Assembly: GCA_010093485.1 (NCBI GenBank)
Contig: MU001494.1
Location: 2,325,937 to 2,389,936, forward strand
Source: Karstenula rhodostoma CBS 690.94
Lineage: Eukaryota; Ascomycota; Dothideomycetes; Pleosporales; Didymosphaeriaceae
Direction of reading: 5' to 3'
DNA: 64,000 nucleotides
The notes beneath the pieces are model-generated. The model had not been told where the DNA came from. It searched no databases and was given only the letters and a program-made list of their open reading frames with translations. Below, piece after piece: positions 49,783-60,471 of the stretch. Each line of letters begins with the position of its first letter. Positions within the stretch are counted from its first letter, which is position 1. Both the position numbers and the translations under genes were made by a program.

Positions 49783-50801
49783 TCAGGCTTCAGCTTCCTT
49801 CGCCGCGAACCTAATCCGTGACTGCATCATTGCTAGTTGGGCCGGGCTTCCACGGACAAAACTGGGGACAGAAACAACCGCTGCGGCCGATCGCGCAAGC
49901 AGGCTCAGCTCACCCTCACACGAGAACTCTATCCGATGGTCAAAAGTTTCGTCGACGAAGGCGTCCCATTCTGTACCGTCGATATCCTGCGGTGGATAGT
50001 GCCAGCTGACCACGATACCAATGTACTTGAGATGGGCGAAGCCTAGCTTGCCCTCGGATAGATTTCGCACGAATGTCCATTGCGAGCGGCGAATGTACAT
50101 GGTCAGGTGGAGTCGGCGGATCAAGTCGTTGAACGGGGCCGGTGGGTACCGGTTTGGTATGCCGGAGTTCAGTTGGATGAGGAACTCATTGTGCTTGTAG
50201 AAGCCTTCCATGGCTATGCGGGCGATCTGAGGTGTCATTCGGCAGTGTGGGTATAGCTTTGTAAAGAGATCCATGGAGAAGCGAGGATTCTGGCGAGCTG
50301 GGTATGCCTTCATGTTCTCGGCGATGATGTTCACACGGAGCTCTTCTGGCAGTTTGTCCCAGTAGCGAACGAATGTTGGACCGAGGTTGTAGTCGGGCTT
50401 GAGCTGAACAGACTGGGTCGAATATAGAACCAGAGAGTTGACAGGTGCGCGGGTGCTGATTGATTTCCAGTTTGGATACATTGGGTCTTCCTCGGCAGTA
50501 GCGAAGAACGTGGTTGGCGATCGGATCCGGATGCGAACGAAGACCGGCGCTTGGAGAAACATAGGCGTCTTCAGGTCAATACCTTCCTCTGCGCTGGAAT
50601 CGTACACATGGATCTTCTGCTTTCCCATGTACGACAAGGAAATGGGAGCAATCCGAGGAATCTGTCGGAACCGGGAAGGAGGGTTAACCAGCTCTTGTCC
50701 GGGAATCGGCCTAGACGAATAGCTACAGAACTGATTCAGATATCAGCCATATCTTATTGACTTTCGATATTTTGCCTATGACTTACGGAGAGGTAGTGCA
50801 T
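49783..50801 (-). CDS. Hypothetical protein, F-box-like motif
   Basis: Two exons on the minus strand: a 15-nt first exon (50,801-50,787, MHYLS), a 56-bp intron (donor GTAAGT, acceptor ATCAG), then 50,730-49,783, giving 320 residues. The reading from 50,730 is open and in phase. An alternative start without the intron is the ATG at 50,628. I recognise no characterised domain. Around residues 125-140 YWDKLPEELRVNII looks like the opening helix of an F-box, a common feature in lineage-expanded ascomycete proteins. There is no signal peptide or membrane segment. It is the only apparently intact gene in the 49-56 kb block of decayed genes. Confidence 0.62.
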
Positions 50802-51169
50802 CCTGGCGGTCAAACTGATCGTGGTCGACCAGAGTGAGGTTGGGTTTTGACTTGAGAGTGCAAAGCGAACGCGTGAGGCGGCGGGTTTATGAGCTAAGTG
50901 GTGAGAGTGAGCGAAACGCGTTGCTACCCTTTCACAACCTATGCTAATGTTCAGGTCAATGTCACAGACCATATGGCAAATATGACGCGTCTTAGGCGCG
51001 TCTTAGGCGCGTGCAGAGCGCGCAAACGCACTCAAGACATGATGCGGTCGAATAAGTAAGTACACTCTCCATCGAGTCATAAATGCTGAAGGTGAAAGTT
51101 TGGAATGTCTTGGTGCGTCCGAACGCGCCGTACGGCTACCTATGTAATCTGAACTAGGGCTGCTCGTGC
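50802..51169. other. Short intergenic region
   Basis: Holds an 11-bp duplication, GCGTCTTAGGC at 50,987-50,997 and 50,998-51,008. Otherwise nothing supported. Confidence 0.55.
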
Positions 51170-51850
51170 TTTGAAAACGAGCCTTTTGGAATTGACATAT
51201 ATGCGACAGCTTGTTCTGTCACAAGCAGGTGCTGGTATCGGGGGCGTAGGGGCGTTCTTGAACAGTTCACTACAAGTGGCCGTGACGTCTTCGCCCGAAG
51301 TATCCTCTTCTAATGCCCATTTAGAAACTACAGAGCCGACTCCCCGGGTTACTCAGCCCAACTCCTCATTTGGAAAAATGCTGGAGACCGATACTGTAAC
51401 CCAGATTCGACAAGCACATTTGAGGCAACCGACTGAGAGTGTTGCAGCATGCCATCTAGAATCAAGGTACGGATATTTTCAAGGAAAACCTGTGCGTACT
51501 GAGCGCCAAATTGCGCACCACATGACATTCCGCCCATGATCACAGGCTCGTTGCCTAGGGCGATGCGCACTGCTTCGTGGTCCTTTGCGACACTAATAAC
51601 GTCTAGATATTCTAGTACTGGGACAGTTTCGTTTCGACATGGCTCTCCGTATTGTTTGTTCTTGTCGATCAAGCGTGTCATAATCTTCCTGAGTTTTTTG
51701 AAAACCACGATACGCGCTCAGCCCAAATTTCTTGACCGCACTGAACAGGGTTGCTCAGATCGAAACCATGAGGATCAGATCATATCCGGTCAAACGCATC
51801 AGTCAAGCCATGTGGAAGGGGAAGCACGCTCAAGACCAAGGAAGCGATGA
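51170..51850 (-). pseudogene. Remnant of secreted tripeptidyl-aminopeptidase-like alpha/beta hydrolase
   Basis: The minus strand carries consecutive pieces of a TAP/S33-type hydrolase in different frames. About 51,830-51,720 reads FDRI-stop-SDPHGF and SNPVQCGQ (the oxyanion-side block usually FDxIGFDPRGxGxSNPVxC). 51,708-51,349 then gives an open stretch with AKDHEAVRIALGNEP, the nucleophile elbow GGMSCGAQFG and ENIRTLILDGML. After a stop, about 51,330-51,180 continues in another frame (KWALEEDTSG, then CSELFKNAPTPPIPAP). At least two stops and two frameshifts, plus missing N- and C-terminal portions, make it a pseudogene. Intact relatives are secreted peptidases that remove N-terminal peptides. 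Confidence 0.75.
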
Positions 51851-52356
51851 AGTCAGGTGCTGCACCTCTAGGTCCACCAGGATTAAAAAAAAAAGTGAGC
51901 CAATCTTCTTGGTGATATTTGTGTTTGCGGGTAATCTTACAAGACCCAAGTCAAACTTTTCGTCTTCCCGTTCGTCCCAATTTATGGTCAGTGAATATGT
52001 CACGCATTCTAGCTATGAAGGAGCCTCTATAGGTGGATTAGGAATATAGAGGATATAACCTCAAACAGAAAGATCATGCGAAATCAGAAGTGCACTAGGG
52101 CAGTAGGGAGTTATCAGGTAGGCATGAAAGGCTTCTTTGCGGGGACAAAGAAACGATGGACTGTAGAACCATTGATCCGTAACTCTATTCGTCCCGTGCT
52201 AGGTGACTAAGTGAGAGTTATGCTTGACCCCTATCATTCCTTCACTATCAGAATCCGCATTTTCTCGACCTTGACACCAGTATTCGTCTGTCTCGGCCTT
52301 GTTGGCTTGATGCCCTTGAATATCTTACCCATGCACTGATGCTGAAAGCCCTCCGT
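51851..52356. other. Intergenic between two pseudogenes
   Basis: About 500 bp. No gene, repeat or motif that I can support; it may hold decayed parts of the flanking pseudogenes. Confidence 0.5.
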
Positions 52357-55300
52357 CTATTTCGGAAGCAGCACCATCGTACTGATCGGTCTCAAACTCA
52401 GTGCAAAATTGCTGTGCCCGCACTCACAGCCTTGAGATCCTTCTATCGTCCCTTCAACGGTAGATCTCATCTGCGAAAACGGTTTCGTAGTATGCACAAT
52501 ATCCTTTGGTGTGACCTTGTCTTTCGCGACTCTGGAGAGCTCACGCGCTGGTGGTATCTGGAGTAACTTGAACTCGCGGTCGGGCGTGGGCCGACAGAGT
52601 TGTTGGGACCGACAGCCACTGTCTTTGTCACCGCTGATCGTTTGGCCTTCATTATTGATGAAGGTTGTGTTGTTGGAGGACGAAGAATCCATCTGGTCGA
52701 GGTCGATGGTGGAGGAAGTTATTCCCAAGGAGGACTCATCGTTAGCGACTTCCTGTGGGTGCAGTAGCATAGTTAGCGTCTTACAAAGTTGTGGGAGATT
52801 GTAATATTTATGCAGTAGCGACATGTGGGGATCCCGGAGTCGTGGAAGACAATAGGGAGGCGCCCGTGGGTGCCCGTAGGCGCATGCAGTAGCGAACTTA
52901 CCTGAAAGTCATCTTCAACGAGTTCTTCGTCTGCTCTTTCTTCTTGCGCATCGTGCAATGCGCTCCAAACGGCCCGGCCGAACCGACTCTCTTTCAACTG
53001 CGCCTCCTCCCAATTAGCATATAGATTCATGAAGTTGAAATCTCCTGGATTTGCAAATGGGACAGCTAGCTGGCCCCGGCGCTTGAGGAGGCCAACAAGC
53101 TGCGTATCACCACCCCAATACTTTTCACCATCGATGTCGGATTGTGTTTTCATGACAAACTTCTGAATGATGTCCCAGATCTTTGTGAAGGTAGGGCAAG
53201 TTAGGTATGCTCGCCAGGCGATGTAAGCATTCTCGATAATGTGGCGCGTGGTTAGCTCAGGCGACTTTAGGTGCTCTTGGTTCATTTGGAAGAAAGGAAT
53301 CTCGCTGAGCACGGCAAAGATTTCGCTCCACAGCTTCGAACCTAATTGTGACATGTTCCATCAATCAAATTGCTGGTCAATGGCGTCAGCTAACAGCCAG
53401 TATCGGAACTCTGTCAGCAAGGGTTTCGGTTTTCGTTGTAACTCTAGCGACTTGAGAAACGCGGACGTCTCATAGGTACCAATTGGCAAGTTTTCGTGTC
53501 GATCCAGGATCCTCTGCATCTCTGGATTGCACATGAGCGAAACCAACACGGACACCCATTTATGAGCATCTGCATTTGATTCTGGGTCAGTGTTGACTCG
53601 CTGGAGTACTGGATCTGCGAGTACACTGGGATCCTTGAAGCGCCTCAAGTTGCTTTTCTTCATGACAATCTTACCGCGTCTGCGATTGTTCGCATGGTTG
53701 AGCGCAGACTTCCCGCAGGCCAAGTCCAGCTTGTTGCATGCTTCCGCCAGGTTCTTAGGGAAGCCGCCGTGGAAAAGATGGTCAGGTCCTTGGCGCTGCA
53801 ACATGAACTCCATGTCTGGCCAACGAGGCGCGTCGGGATGAAGGATCCTGCTGTCAACTACATACAACTAACCAAGCATTATGAGGTCTTTAGTCTTATA
53901 TTCGATACTGGTAGCAGAATGCTGTAGTTGTAGTTCAAGCTGGTACTTGAGCAGGCCGCATCGCCACGGAGACATTCTCATGACTGCACATTGTTCAGTT
54001 TCCAAAGTTTCGCCGAAATTGCATGTACTTACCCCAGTCTCTTGTGCAACGTCTTGCCAATGATTTCATGATGGTCTTTCATCGATCCCATATGGGATGC
54101 CCACACATCTTCTAACGCGAACAGACTGTGAGTTTCTATAGCCTTGCTCGTCCATTGGGTGAGATCTTCGGTGAGATCTGCAACACTGGATGAAGCGCGT
54201 TTCTTATTGAGGTCCGGGAAAGGACGACCACTTTTATCCAAGCCATCCCACATCTTCACGGTATCCTCTACAAAAGCTTTATACTCATTGAAGGGCATTG
54301 AGACGTCTCTGCCATATCCTAAAGCGGTGGAGATGTCTATGTGAAGCTGCATGGCGAATATGACCCATATATTGACCTCTTCTTTGTCGATCATGTGCTT
54401 GATACCTCGCATCATCTCATCCGTGCCAAAATGGGGGCCCATTGCAATAGCTGCATAGGCAATCTGTGCCCATTCGAGGGCGAGGTACGTCATCCAAGTA
54501 AGTTCGGGTTTCCCAAGCGTTTCTGGGGTAACACATGTCCAGACATTGGTCATTTTCTTTGTAAGGAGGTATCTGTAGAGCTTCAAGGCATTGTATACCT
54601 CGCTCATATAATATCGCTGTTGAGCACAGTTATGGTGATAACGTTTTGGAATACAGCTCAATGACGGGTTCATAAACAGTTTGGGCGACACTTCGTGGAA
54701 GACTTTGTGACCATGGTAGAACAGAAGCGCCGGAAGAGTCCAGACAGGGAATTCCTCAGCTGGGTACTTTTTCGGTCGGACAAGCATTTGCTCGAACTGA
54801 TGTTCCGCGGAGCGAACCAAGTCGACAGCAGTGTTGGTAAGAATTGCCGCCCGGGTCAAGCCTTCGCAGCTTTTTTTGTAATTGATCCACTCGCCGAAGA
54901 TAAACAGGCGTACCTCTTCCACCTCGTTGAGAAATAACTCAATGGTGAAAAAGAACTCCTCCTCAAGTTCCTCTTCATCCTGTTTGATAACTACAGATGG
55001 TACATTGGGAAGTTGTGCCTGTTTGACTTCGACGATCAATCCGTCGTACGGATCATTCTCCTCAACTGTTAAACCGGCGAAGCGATTATTCAATGTTACA
55101 TGCTCTACGCCTTTGGTGTTGATGTGGGATTCGCTAGAGATCAAGGGCTTCAATATTCCAATGGCGGTCTCCAAGACGCTAATAAAGTGTGAATGCCGTT
55201 TGTTGCTGTCGGTTCCAGAATGATTGGCCTCCCACCAAAGCCAGACTTTGCGTCGAGCTCGAATGGCGCGGTTGAAAACAGATTCCAAAGCCCTAGGAAC

Positions 55301-55588
55301 ATGGATTCGTGGCTTGGAGGACGCAATAGCTTCAGCCATTCGCTGAAAATCCTTGACGCAAATGATGGAATCCTGTGATGAGGCATATTTCGTGGAAGGC
55401 GTTGACTTGGCCTTGCCCTTCTTCTTTTGACTTTGTTGCTGTTTGGGTTGAGGTGTCCGCACTTCATGTCCGCATTGCTTTGCGGTGTGAGCCAACCAGC
55501 CGGCGATGTACTCGGTATCTTTCTTGTAGTCGCGTTAGGCCGATGACAGCTTCTGCCTACTCAAAACGTTCTCCTGTGGGATGTTCAT
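52357..55588 (-). pseudogene. DUF6604-type gene with three in-frame stop codons
   Basis: Best model on the minus strand: exons 55,588-54,033, about 53,976-52,902 and 52,752-52,357. Together they keep one frame for 1,008 codon positions. Introns are 56 bp (GTAAGT donor, acceptor uncertain) and 149 bp (GTAAGT ... CACAG). The N-terminus (residues about 10-250) matches the fungal DUF6604 pattern: YKKDTEYIAGWLAHTAKQCG, a Lys/Gln-rich stretch, then IICVKDFQRMAEAIASS and ALESVFNRAIRARR. The rest is helical and unassigned. In-frame stops interrupt it: TAA at 55,537-55,535 (codon 18, expected Tyr), TAG at 53,870-53,868 (expected Trp) and TGA at 53,363-53,361. Two of the three could be G-to-A or C-to-T changes. 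The function of the family is unknown. Confidence 0.72.
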
Positions 55589-57224
55589 GCTGTCTTGAAT
55601 TATGCCTAGCTAACCGGTGAAATTGGTATAGCGAGAAGTGGAGGTGGCGGGACGGAGGGACGAGTGAAACAAAGCGAGGCTCGCTTTGTAACAGCTAACA
55701 GCCCGGAGACGCATAGTGGAAATCCTCCAATGCCACATCGCCTCGAAGTTTGCAGTCTACGCGATTCCACACGACTTGACGCGACTTGTACAAGGTGTGC
55801 GCCGCAGCGGCCTGTCCCAACAAGAAAAAGCGATCTCCTGACCGTAGTTTTATGGCGGACCACCAAGCCTTGCTTGATTACCTAACTTTGTTTATCCACC
55901 TACAACGCTTCATTTTATGTTACTTTTATGCGGCAGTCGCAGTCCATGTTCTTGTCTATCACTACGGGACACTACTTTGTAGTTCGAGTCAACAATCAGA
56001 AAACCATACAAGGTGTGCACTGTCGTCCGGCAACCGCGACAGTAGACACGGACGAATCATTGCGTAGGGACATTCCTTTATTAATCATGCCTCCAGCTGG
56101 CGTCGGCAATCGATCCCGACAGGCTCGGATGATACATGAGAGCCGTTGAACCCTCCCAGACGCGTCGTTGAACGACATGCCCTCAGATCCATCAACCAAC
56201 CTTGTGCACACAGGGCCTAGAGTCATTGCTCGTATTTACCAGAGACATAGGTCCGAAGTTCAAAAGCCATAAGGCGGGGCCGTCATTTCGATACCCGCTT
56301 GTACCGTGCTCGTCGTTGCTTTCGCGTGCGGGACTTGCAGCGACGGTGAGGATTCGGTCGAGTCATGTGCCGTTTGGAACTATGGTATGCTGCTGTAGGG
56401 TTCTCTCTCCTCCGTCCTCAATATTGGTTCGCTGTAGTGCCGGCGCTGGACAGCAAACTGTGCGCCTGCGCGGCAGTTGGCTGGAGATGATAGTGCGGTC
56501 AAGCGTCGACTGTGGAGGGTAGCAGCGAGAAGCACTAGATGGGAATCTTTACTCTGCGAATAAGCAGGAAGTGAAGTCGAGGTAGCATATTGTGATTCAG
56601 ACTAAATCATCTTCCGACGAGAAGCGTGAAGGACTATTTGAGCGAGTATTTGAAAGGCCAGCGATTGGACAACCAAGCGATGTGCGCTAACCTGATTCGA
56701 AAACGAGGCTCGCCCCTGCCAGATCATGCGCCTTGGCCGTGTATGAAATAGCAAATACGTCGGTATCTTCCCCTGGGAGATTTATCCAAAAAAGTACAAT
56801 AGATGCAGGCTCGCTTTGTTCGGGAGTGCGCCGACGTACTACTGTGGCCAATCGCGACACGACACTGTCGCGTTCACTTCGCTAGCACGTCCGCATTGGG
56901 AATCTGGATACGAAAAACGTCCAACAGGCACATGCGACTAACACGCATAGCCAACTGTGACCATACTTATCATCGCTAATTGGTGTTGGATTGATATCAG
57001 CATGATAAGAACTGGAGAAACATCAACGGGGCCCCGCCTTGATTGTACTTTCGGAACGAAGAGGGGAAGGGCTTCGTGTTCGGTTCTTGGGAACAAATGT
57101 TCACGTCGCGAGTATACATATAAGATTTCATGGCGTGCTCACCAGCAGCAGCAAACTGTTCTGAGATACGTAACTTGTTACCAACATCCCAATCTGTAAA
57201 CTTGAAGAGAGTCCCTTAGTTACC
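55589..57224. other. Long intergenic stretch with a dispersed repeat
   Basis: About 1.6 kb. It carries the second copy of the 45-bp repeat (55,963-56,007). No gene or RNA that I can support. The right end is the Rieske gene promoter. Confidence 0.55.
55963..56007 (+). repeat. 45-bp dispersed repeat, copy B
   Basis: Identical to 49,359-49,403 in the same orientation, 6.6 kb apart. The copies lie on either side of the pseudogene block. Confidence 0.9.
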
Positions 57225-58520
57225 ATGGTGCTTAACTATTTCAAGTTTGGCAGCAGTGCCCCTAAAGATCCCGAAGACCCGAAACAGCAACCTGTCCGCG
57301 CCTTGCCTGCGTCGTGGTACAACACAAAGGAGATGTACGAGTTCGAGCGTCGCGCCATCTTCTCGAAACGTTGGCTGTTCATGACGCACAAGGTCCGCCT
57401 CGCAAATGCTGGGGACTGGTTGCGATATACCTTCGCGGGCTTCGATATCATCATCAACAAGGACCGACAAGGAAACATCAATGCATTCCACAACGTGTGC
57501 AGACACCGTGCATATCCTGTCGTCGAGAAAGAAGGCTCGGGCAACGCGAAGATTCTGGCATGCAGGTACCACGGCTGGTCGTACGGACTGAACGGAAAGC
57601 TGGCGAAGGCGCCAGGCTTTGAGGGACTGGAGCTCAACAAGGAAGATAACGGTCTCTTCAAGTGCCATGTCAAGATTGATCGCAACGGTTTCATCTGGAT
57701 CAACCTCGATGCGAACGAAGTCCCGGAAGTTCCATGGGAGAAACATTTTGACAACGTCGACGTGTAAGTTCATCCAATCAATGCTGAGAAACGGCATACT
57801 AACAAGACCAAATGTAGCCAAGCCCGATACGAAGGCATTGACTTCGACGACTACGTGTTCGACCACTCCTACGAAATCGACGGCGCATACAACTGGAAGA
57901 TTCTCTCCGATAACTTCAACGAGTGCTACCACTGCCCTACAACACACCCCGATATCCCCACCTTCCTGAATCTCGAAACTTTCGACAGCGATCTCAAGGA
58001 CGGCCACATCCAACACCACTGCGAGCCAAAGCCGGAGCAAGTCGAGAAGGGGCTCTGGGCGCACAGCACATACTACTTCCCCAACTCGTCAATGACGGTA
58101 GCCAAAGCCTTTGTCATGGTCCAGAAGTTTCTTCCCCACGGACCCAACCAGTCCAAGATGGCCTACGAAATCTACCGCCACAAGAACTCATCTGAGGAGG
58201 CTTTCAAGCTCATCAGCGAGCCCTACGCCCGGGTGATGCACGAAGACAAAGTTCTATGCATGGGCCAACAACGAAATTTGGACCGTAATGTATTCACCAA
58301 CGGAATGCTGCATCCCAAGTGGGAGAAGGCGCCGATCTTCTTCCAAGCCGCGGTCAGGGAGGCGGTCACCGAGCACTACGAGCAGGAGAAGAAGGAAGGC
58401 AGGGAGATCTGGCCGGCGAAGCAGAAGCCGAAAGGTGCAGGTGCCGACATTAGTGCTAAGGACGAAGAAATGTGTGATGGTCTGGGCTGTGGAACACAGA
58501 GGGAGATCCTGGCCTGGTAG
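57225..58520 (+). CDS. Rieske [2Fe-2S] ring-hydroxylating-type oxygenase (choline monooxygenase-like)
   Basis: Two exons, 57,225-57,763 and 57,818-58,520, giving 413 residues. The 54-bp intron has a GTAAGT donor, an ideal branch TACTAAC near 57,798 and a TGTAG acceptor. The Rieske cluster ligands are C92-x-H94 and C113-x2-H116 (VCRHRAY ... CRYHGWSYG). The mononuclear iron site follows the intron as NFNECYHCPTTHPD (E215 bridge, H218 and H223 ligands). The order and length fit alpha subunits of Rieske oxygenases that hydroxylate quaternary amines such as choline or carnitine, or aromatic substrates. An electron-donating reductase must be encoded elsewhere. There is no signal peptide, so it is probably cytosolic. 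Family firm, substrate inferred. Confidence 0.9.
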
Positions 58521-59107
58521 AGGTGATTTCAAACCAGGATGGCGCGCATGACACGGAGTTTGGAGCGTTTACCACTGTTGTTGTATTGTATTAGATATCC
58601 TTTGAAGTCTTTCACTTATCAAATCCCTTGACTGTTGTTAATGTGCTATTTCCACCGGGCTTTCTGCATGAGGAGCTTCGTGCCGCGAGTGCTTACGCTG
58701 TGCACGACGTTTGAACTGCCTGGTCTGTCCGCCAATAAATATGGCGTCCAGCACAGAGTGTGCCAGAGCCGCGATATCAAGCGCTTCTTTTAGTATTCGA
58801 TAAGCTCGCTCTACTAAGATCTTGTATAATCTCACTACTGATAAGGTATGTGGGTAGAATACATTCGGGGACCGAAAATGGTGGTGGATCAGCGGCCTAA
58901 CGGAAGAAGGAAGGAGCGTCTTTGCGCCTTACAAACCTGTCTCCGAGCACATAATCATTCCAGAGTTCTAATGCTTTCATCCGCCACGACAGACACAAAA
59001 AACAGTTGCCATGATGCTGAGACGCTTTAGACCTCGGCCGATATCGGCACTAGCGTCCACCACTAACCTTCCACCCATCAACGCTCAGCACGGCCTAAAC
59101 ACCCAAT
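58521..59107. other. Intergenic between Rieske and deformylase genes
   Basis: About 590 bp between two + strand genes. I see no gene or repeat. Confidence 0.6.
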
Positions 59108-60214
59108 ATGCCACCCGTCACTCGTGCACTCTGGTCACCGTGTCGTAACCTCTTCAACAGAGTTCCCACGTCTTATTATCCTCGACCCCTCAACTGCCGA
59201 GCATTCACCTTGAGCATTGGCCCGGCCCCTCATCAGAAATTTTTCCGAAACCGGCAGTCTACCCAATTTTCCCGCACTTTCCACGTGAGTCGAACAGCCA
59301 CGTCAAAACAAAGATCGCAACCCTCGGACGCAGAAGAATTGAGCCTCAAGAGGAACACCGAAAAAATGGTCGTCGACGATCACTACCTTACTCTCTCGTG
59401 CCCCGATAAGTCGGGCATCGTGTATGCCGTGACGGGGCTGCTCGCAAAGCAGAACCTCACGATCCTGGACCTCCAGCAATTCTCCGACCCGGACTCCAAA
59501 AAGTTCTTCATGCGCGTGCACTTTGGACATGCGACGGATCTCTCGGGCCTCCAGGAGCCGCTGGAGAAGCTAGCCGCCGAGTTGCAGATGGACTACCAAG
59601 TGCGCGCCGTGCAGGAGAAGCCCAAGGTGCTGATGATGGTGTCCAAGATCGGACATTGCCTGAACGACCTGCTGTTCAGGGTCAAGAGCGGCCAGTTGAA
59701 GATTGAGGTCCCGGTCATTGTAAGCAACCACCCGGAATTCAAGGAGCTTGCCGAGTCGTACGGCATTCCGTTCCACCACTTGCCCGTGAACAAAGACACG
59801 AAGGTGCAGCAGGAGACGCAGATTCTGGATCTTATTGCTGAGCACAACATCGACCTCGTTGTATTGGCGAGGTACATGCAGGTCCTCTCGCCGAGGCTGT
59901 GCTCGGAGATGTCTGGCAAGATTATCAACATCCATCACTCGTTCTTGCCGTCGTTCAAGGGCGCGAAGCCGTACCACCAGGCATATGAGCGTGGCGTAAA
60001 GATTATCGGTGCGACGGCGCACTTCGTTACCGCGGATTTGGACGAGGGTCCTATTATTGAGCAGAGAGTCGCTCGCGTTGACCATGCCATGTCGCCGAAG
60101 GAGCTCGTGGAGGAGGGAAGCAACGTCGAGAGTCAGGTACTCGCGGCTGCAGTCAAGTGGTGGAGCGAGCAAAGAGTGCTGCTGAACGGTGCGAAGACGG
60201 TCGTCTTCAACTGA
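59108..60214 (+). CDS. purU: Formyltetrahydrofolate deformylase (PurU type), mitochondrial leader
   Basis: Single exon, 368 residues. Residues about 1-75 are rich in Arg, Ser and Thr with few acids, typical of a mitochondrial targeting peptide. An ACT regulatory domain follows (about 92-168, DHYLTLSCPDKSGIVYAVTG), then the formyltransferase-like domain (about 172-360). The catalytic set is intact: N274-x-H276 in NIHHSFLPSFKGAKPY and D312 in LDEGPIIEQ. The enzyme hydrolyses 10-formyltetrahydrofolate to formate and tetrahydrofolate, balancing one-carbon pools. A second ATG at 59,366 (M87, AAAAAATGG) lies exactly before the conserved core and would give a leaderless protein, so dual targeting is possible. 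PurU is mainly bacterial; its presence in fungi is known and suggests ancient transfer. Confidence 0.93.
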   Translation: MPPVTRALWSPCRNLFNRVPTSYYPRPLNCRAFTLSIGPAPHQKFFRNRQSTQFSRTFHVSRTATSKQRSQPSDAEELSLKRNTEKMVVDDHYLTLSCPDKSGIVYAVTGLLAKQNLTILDLQQFSDPDSKKFFMRVHFGHATDLSGLQEPLEKLAAELQMDYQVRAVQEKPKVLMMVSKIGHCLNDLLFRVKSGQLKIEVPVIVSNHPEFKELAESYGIPFHHLPVNKDTKVQQETQILDLIAEHNIDLVVLARYMQVLSPRLCSEMSGKIINIHHSFLPSFKGAKPYHQAYERGVKIIGATAHFVTADLDEGPIIEQRVARVDHAMSPKELVEEGSNVESQVLAAAVKWWSEQRVLLNGAKTVVFN

Positions 60215-60471
60215 GCCGCCACGTATGGAGTAGGGGTTGGTTTCCGTGTACATATTGGATATTGGGTTTCGCGAATGATATCGAACCACACCATTCCGTT
60301 GTACTTGTTTCTGTGCGTCGCGCCACGGCAGCGTGCAGCGTTCGTGGACAAACATCGCACTGTGTGGGCCTGGAACGCTTTCGGCAATTCATGTCGAGCG
60401 GTAAAACATCATTCATTTCCTCGGTTTGAAGATCCCTTCATCTACAGAGAATGAGAAATCCCCTGACAGCA

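Noticed and set aside
51171..51539. 122-residue open frame on the + strand
   Set aside because: Antisense to the peptidase-like pseudogene, and not started by a supported ATG context.
57216..58064. 282-residue open frame on the minus strand
   Set aside because: Antisense to the Rieske gene; Val/Leu/Asp-rich composition typical of a reverse-complement shadow.
59570..60355. 261-residue open frame on the minus strand
   Set aside because: Antisense to the deformylase, whose domains and catalytic residues are complete.
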